Below, one piece after another: positions 61,237-64,000 of a stretch of DNA of 64,000 bases. Each line of letters starts with the position of its first letter. Within the stretch, counting starts at the first letter, position 1. Origin of the DNA: an uncultured Porphyromonas sp. (GTDB lineage: Bacteria; Bacteroidota; Bacteroidia; Bacteroidales; Porphyromonadaceae); NCBI RefSeq assembly GCF_938023125.1, contig NZ_CALHDW010000017.1, positions 1 to 64,000 on the forward strand. The letters are read 5' to 3'. The notes beneath the pieces are model-generated. The model saw only the letters and a list, made by a program, of their open reading frames with translations. It had not been told where the DNA came from and did no database searches. A program made the translations under genes and the position numbers.

Positions 61237-62466
61237 TTACAAGATTAAGGTTAGGTTTTCGGTGAAAGAAAGAAATCGCTCGAACTCATCAAAGAGTTTC
61301 TTGGGAGTAACGTGGGCGTACCGTTCGGTCGTTTGGATGTTGCTGTGTCCCAACATTCGGCTAACCGTTTCGATGGGAACACCTCGTTCCAAAGTAATCA
61401 AAGTAGCAAATGTATGCCTTCCGACGTGTGCCGAAAGGGGAATAGAGATTCCAGCTCGAAGTTGCAGGGCTTTGAGCTGAATGAGGTAAGCTGAATAAGC
61501 AATGGGAGCAAAGAGTGTGGCACGTTCGTCAGATTGATAACGCTCTATCAAGTGCACCGCTTCAGGCAAGAGTTTTACTCGACAAAGGTTCTCGGTCTTT
61601 TGTCTGCGGAACTTCAGCCACAACGCCCCCTCATCGTCCATAAAAAGGTGTTCTCGATTAAGGGCAACCATATCACAATAGGCTACGCCCGTAAAGCAGG
61701 AAAAGAGAAAGAGATTACGAGCTGTTTCCAACTCTATTTCATACGGTTCAAAAGTCAAGGCTTGCAACTTATCCAATGAAGCTCTGTCCAACGCACGAGG
61801 TTGTTTGTTCTCTCCTCGTTCTATTTCTATGTGAGCGAATAGTTGTCGCTCTGTCAAGCCCTCACGATATGCCAATTGGCAGACTTTCTTCACCGCCAAA
61901 GCCATCTTACGATAATGACCTTGCGAATGTCCCAACTTTCCGACAGAGTAATGTTGCAAGCATTCTAAGAAATCTTCTTCAATCTGACCGAATGGAATAT
62001 CTGTCGTGTGGTACTTCTCACAAATAAAGGCTTGCAGGTGCTTTCGAGTAGTGTAGTAACCGTTCAAAGTAGTTGCCTTTATTTCAACACCCACCTTTTG
62101 CTCCATTTCCTTGACCATTCGGTCGTATCGTTCCAAAAATGTGGTTTGAGTTTGCATACTTCCTTGAAACAGCTCCTTGATGTCCGATGCTGTAAACGTA
62201 ACACCACGGTCGCAAAGGTTTTGATAAGAAGATTGTACCGAGAGTAGCAAGCGTTCCAACTTGCCATTCGTTGCCACCGCCTCACGGCTCTTACCATTTA
62301 GCCTGCTCTCACGAGCGTTCCATAACTTGGGGTCGCACGAGAGTTTACAACTGAATTGGGCGATGGTTCGCTCGTAGGTTATACGCCCCATTATCGGAGC
62401 TTGCCCCGACTTGTCCAATCCGCTCTTTTTCAGGTAGAGTAAAACCTTCATTTTGTCTGTTTGCAT
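61237..62466 (-). CDS. Tyrosine recombinase/integrase (first of a tandem pair)
   Basis: 409 residues. It has the same architecture as its neighbour but is clearly diverged in sequence. Catalytic segments are HVGRHTFATL, MLGHSNIQTTERYAHV and the Lys hairpin RQKTENL, and the first Arg position is CFTGVAYCDMVAL with Ala. The N-terminal region (LKKSGLDKSGQAPIMGRI) is the usual opening. Its promoter region contains repeated GTTACC boxes. Tandem recombinases of this type are known in several Bacteroidota elements, where the two act together or at different ends. Confidence 0.93.
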   Translation of the reverse strand: MQTDKMKVLLYLKKSGLDKSGQAPIMGRITYERTIAQFSCKLSCDPKLWNARESRLNGKSREAVATNGKLERLLLSVQSSYQNLCDRGVTFTASDIKELFQGSMQTQTTFLERYDRMVKEMEQKVGVEIKATTLNGYYTTRKHLQAFICEKYHTTDIPFGQIEEDFLECLQHYSVGKLGHSQGHYRKMALAVKKVCQLAYREGLTERQLFAHIEIERGENKQPRALDRASLDKLQALTFEPYEIELETARNLFLFSCFTGVAYCDMVALNREHLFMDDEGALWLKFRRQKTENLCRVKLLPEAVHLIERYQSDERATLFAPIAYSAYLIQLKALQLRAGISIPLSAHVGRHTFATLITLERGVPIETVSRMLGHSNIQTTERYAHVTPKKLFDEFERFLSFTENLTLIL

Positions 62467-62485
62467 ACGCTTCTGTTTTTATGGG

Positions 62486-62493
62486 CAAAGTTA
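62486..62493 (-). promoter_or_regulatory. -7 element of the integrase promoter
   Basis: TAACTTTG on the minus strand matches TAnnTTTG and lies 20 bp before the start codon. It overlaps the first GTTACC box. Confidence 0.55.
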
Positions 62494-62647
62494 CCCGTTA
62501 CCGAAGCGTTCTCAGCTACGCAAAACATTGTGGTACAAAGCATAAGCACCGTAACGCGAGAAAGATGAGTTACCGAACACTCTTCTGTCGGTTACCTTCT
62601 CCTGCCTCCTCGTTACCATTCGAGGAATGAACTAACGATTTGGTAAC
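62490..62647. repeat. Cluster of six GTTACC boxes
   Basis: GTTACC occurs at 62490, 62497, 62569, 62591 and 62612, and its complement GGTAAC at 62642. A near copy GTAACG lies at 62551. The first two are direct repeats 7 bp apart and overlap the integrase promoter. Confidence 0.7.
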
Positions 62648-62940
62648 GGAACTTCTGCACAAATCCACATCTTCTGCACTTTACCCCTCTGTGCAAACCA
62701 CCGAGATATGGCGCAAATCCCTCTCATTTCCATTCACTTACCCTCAATCCTCACCCTAATACCCTTTCCTCTAATAGTTCCGCTCCGTGATTTTTTCAGC
62801 TCCCACATTCTCCCTAAAAGCCCAGCTGGAAAAAGAAAAAATTCCACCCAAAAAGGGAGTGGGAAACTGACTGAAAAATAAAAATTTTCTGCCCGGGAAC
62901 GGAAAAATTTTCACCTAGAAAGGGAGAAGGAAATCAGCCT

Positions 62941-62977
62941 AAAAAAAGGGCTCTCCCACCCCATGGCGGAAGAGCCC
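62941..62977 (-). terminator. Transketolase terminator
   Basis: On the minus strand GGGCTCTTCC pairs with GGGAGAGCCC (one mismatch), followed by TTTTTTT. Confidence 0.88.
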
Positions 62978-63004
62978 CTACTTATTTTCGTTGGGAGAGA
63001 ATCC

Positions 63005-64000
63005 CTATCGTCTCTGCAACAACGTGCGGATCTTCTCGGCAACAGCCTCCGGAGTAAAGCCTAGCTTTTCGTCCAAAACCTTATAAGGAGCTGAATAACC
63101 GAAGCTTTCCAATCCGTGGATTACGCCATTTGCACCCACCAAGCCCTCAAGGTTAATGGGCAGGCCTGCCGTAAGTCCAAAACGAGGCATCCCCTCGGGG
63201 AGCACCTCACGGCGATAGCTCTCAGGCTGATCCATAAAGAGCCCTTCGGATGGAATAGAAACGACACGTAGCTTGCGCCCTTCGGCTCGGAGGATGGCAG
63301 CAGCGGCTTCGAGTGTAGCTACTTCGCTACCCGTTGCAACGAGTGCCATCTCTGCCCCTTCGTCATCGCTTACGATATATCCACCACACATCATGCGCAC
63401 GGCACGTGCATAGGGAGTAAGTCCATCGTTGGGGAGGTCGTCGATATTCTGGCGAGAAAGGATCAAGCCCGTAGGAGTTTGGTCGTTTTCCATGGCCATC
63501 TGCCAAGCGACCGTAGTCTCATGCACATCGGCAGGACGGAGCACCAACATCGAGCGTTGCCCGGAGTGGTTGTGTAGTTTTTCCATCAAACGGATTTGTG
63601 CCTCCTGCTCTACGGGTTCGTGCGTTGGTCCATCTTCGCCTACACGGAATGCATCATGCGTCCAAACGAACTTGACAGGCACCTGCATCAAAGCAGCCAA
63701 ACGAATCACCGGCTTCTGGTAATCGGAGAAAACAAAGAATGTACCACAAGCAGCAATTACCCCACCGTGGAGCATCATACCCACGCAGAGAGCGGCCATC
63801 GTAAGCTCAGCAACCCCGGCCTGCAAGAAGCGGCCGCCATAATTGTTGCGGCTCATCGCTTCCGTTCCCTTGAGGAAGCCATCGGTCTTATCCGAGTTGG
63901 AAAGGTCTGCCGAAGAGACGATCATATTGGGCACTCGAGCGGCAAGTTCCTTGAGTACCGTAGCCGAAGCCGAACGAGTTGCGTCCCCGCTCTTTTGCTC
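63005..64000 (-). CDS. tkt: Transketolase, C-terminal part (5' end outside the window)
   Basis: 331 codons up to the window edge; the frame is open through 64000, and upstream residues (ATRSASATVLKELAARVPNMIVSSADLS in two parts) match the middle domain, so the gene continues beyond. Further signatures: GRFLQAGVAELTMAALCVGMMLHGG (active-site Glu region), DAFRVGEDGPTHEPVEQ and GSEVATLEAAAAIL. Transketolase exchanges two-carbon units in the non-oxidative pentose phosphate pathway with thiamine diphosphate. The N-terminal TPP-binding domain is not visible. It is followed by a strong terminator. Confidence 0.95.
   Translation of the reverse strand, partial: EQKSGDATRSASATVLKELAARVPNMIVSSADLSNSDKTDGFLKGTEAMSRNNYGGRFLQAGVAELTMAALCVGMMLHGGVIAACGTFFVFSDYQKPVIRLAALMQVPVKFVWTHDAFRVGEDGPTHEPVEQEAQIRLMEKLHNHSGQRSMLVLRPADVHETTVAWQMAMENDQTPTGLILSRQNIDDLPNDGLTPYARAVRMMCGGYIVSDDEGAEMALVATGSEVATLEAAAAILRAEGRKLRVVSIPSEGLFMDQPESYRREVLPEGMPRFGLTAGLPINLEGLVGANGVIHGLESFGYSAPYKVLDEKLGFTPEAVAEKIRTLLQRR

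Larger units (their letters stand above)
58368..62796. mobile_element. Decayed mobilizable element with tandem tyrosine recombinases
   Basis: About 4.4 kb between the rsmA and transketolase terminators. It contains a 5'-truncated relaxase, a 700-bp non-coding stretch and two tandem integrase genes. The sequence ATTTTTT occurs at both suggested borders (58368-58374 and 62790-62796), which could be an attachment-site core or target repeat; the evidence for the exact ends is weak because the motif is short and T-rich. Relaxase similarity starts right after the left copy. There is no cargo gene such as a resistance gene. Confidence 0.7.
62467..63004. other. Integrase upstream region, element end and transketolase terminator
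   Basis: About 540 bp without a gene. Bases 62486-62647 hold a -7 element and six GTTACC boxes. Bases 62790-62796 are the possible right end. After this the sequence is A/T-rich with runs of A and gradual transition to the transketolase terminator at 62941-62977. Confidence 0.6.

Noticed and set aside
1..64000. CRISPR array, rRNA operon or intact IS element
   Set aside because: No regularly spaced repeats, rRNA sequence or transposase reading frame was seen.

Overview
The window looks like a chromosomal segment from a member of the Bacteroidota, most likely a Porphyromonas-type organism. Three kinds of evidence support this. Promoters follow the Bacteroidota pattern TTG-N19/20-TAnnTTTG. Several protein families are typical of the phylum: FimB/Mfa2 fimbrial lipoproteins, DUF3575, DUF4827, DUF2795, a leucine-rich-repeat protein with a type IX secretion C-terminal signal, a fused CcsBA, and an LptE/SecG/sigma-54-regulator cluster. 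The two tyrosine recombinases also have the Bacteroidota form, in which the first catalytic arginine is replaced. Genus level is an inference.

Layout. 1-9774 (+): a housekeeping run (nrnA-like phosphoesterase, DUF4827 lipoprotein, glmM, rlmD, lytic transglycosylase, ABC-F ATPase, FtsX/LolE permease, small acetyltransferase, a degenerate methyltransferase-like protein, ATP:cobalamin adenosyltransferase), followed by a monocistronic DUF2795 gene. 10251-14881 (-): a large LRR surface protein, elongation factor P and an orphan lipoprotein. 15129-17189 (+): a GH29 alpha-L-fucosidase. 17239-26348 (-): a tightly packed seven-gene operon with one strong promoter. In transcription order it encodes a porin-like protein, an imelysin lipoprotein, a di-haem oxidoreductase lipoprotein, a phosphate-porin-like protein, a mono-haem c-type cytochrome lipoprotein, a Rid-family protein and the cytochrome c maturation protein CcsBA. 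I regard this as the most interesting system here: a self-contained envelope haem/metal module that encodes both the cytochromes and the machine that matures them.

26832-32397 (-): a small 2[4Fe-4S] ferredoxin, then an apparent operon queA, HMA metal-binding protein, panC, GH10-like lipoprotein and hemW. 32577-37232 (+): a fimbria-type locus (promoter, roughly 180-nt leader, DUF3575 outer-membrane protein, FimB/Mfa2 lipoprotein, GLUG-containing DUF6562-type lipoprotein, terminator). 37541-46485: fhs, mscL, serine dehydratase (-), then pdxH-tsaB-etfB-etfA-acyl-CoA dehydrogenase (+), ending at a strong terminator. 46563-57364 (-): tRNA-Asn; secG, TPR-like protein, lptE and sigma-54 regulator; nucleoside phosphorylase; TPR/PD40 protein; SIMPL protein; trxB; fabD; pepD; and an LPG-synthase-like membrane protein, followed by rsmA (+).

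A decayed mobile element of about 4.4 kb (about 58368-62796) sits between the rsmA terminator and the transketolase terminator. It holds a 5'-truncated relaxase, a non-coding stretch with two inverted repeats, and two tandem tyrosine recombinases. Six copies of GTTACC cluster in front of the recombinases and the same hexamer forms a hairpin on the other side of them, which suggests recombinase or regulator binding sites. The window ends inside a transketolase gene (-). Both window ends cut through genes. No CRISPR array, rRNA gene or intact IS element was seen.
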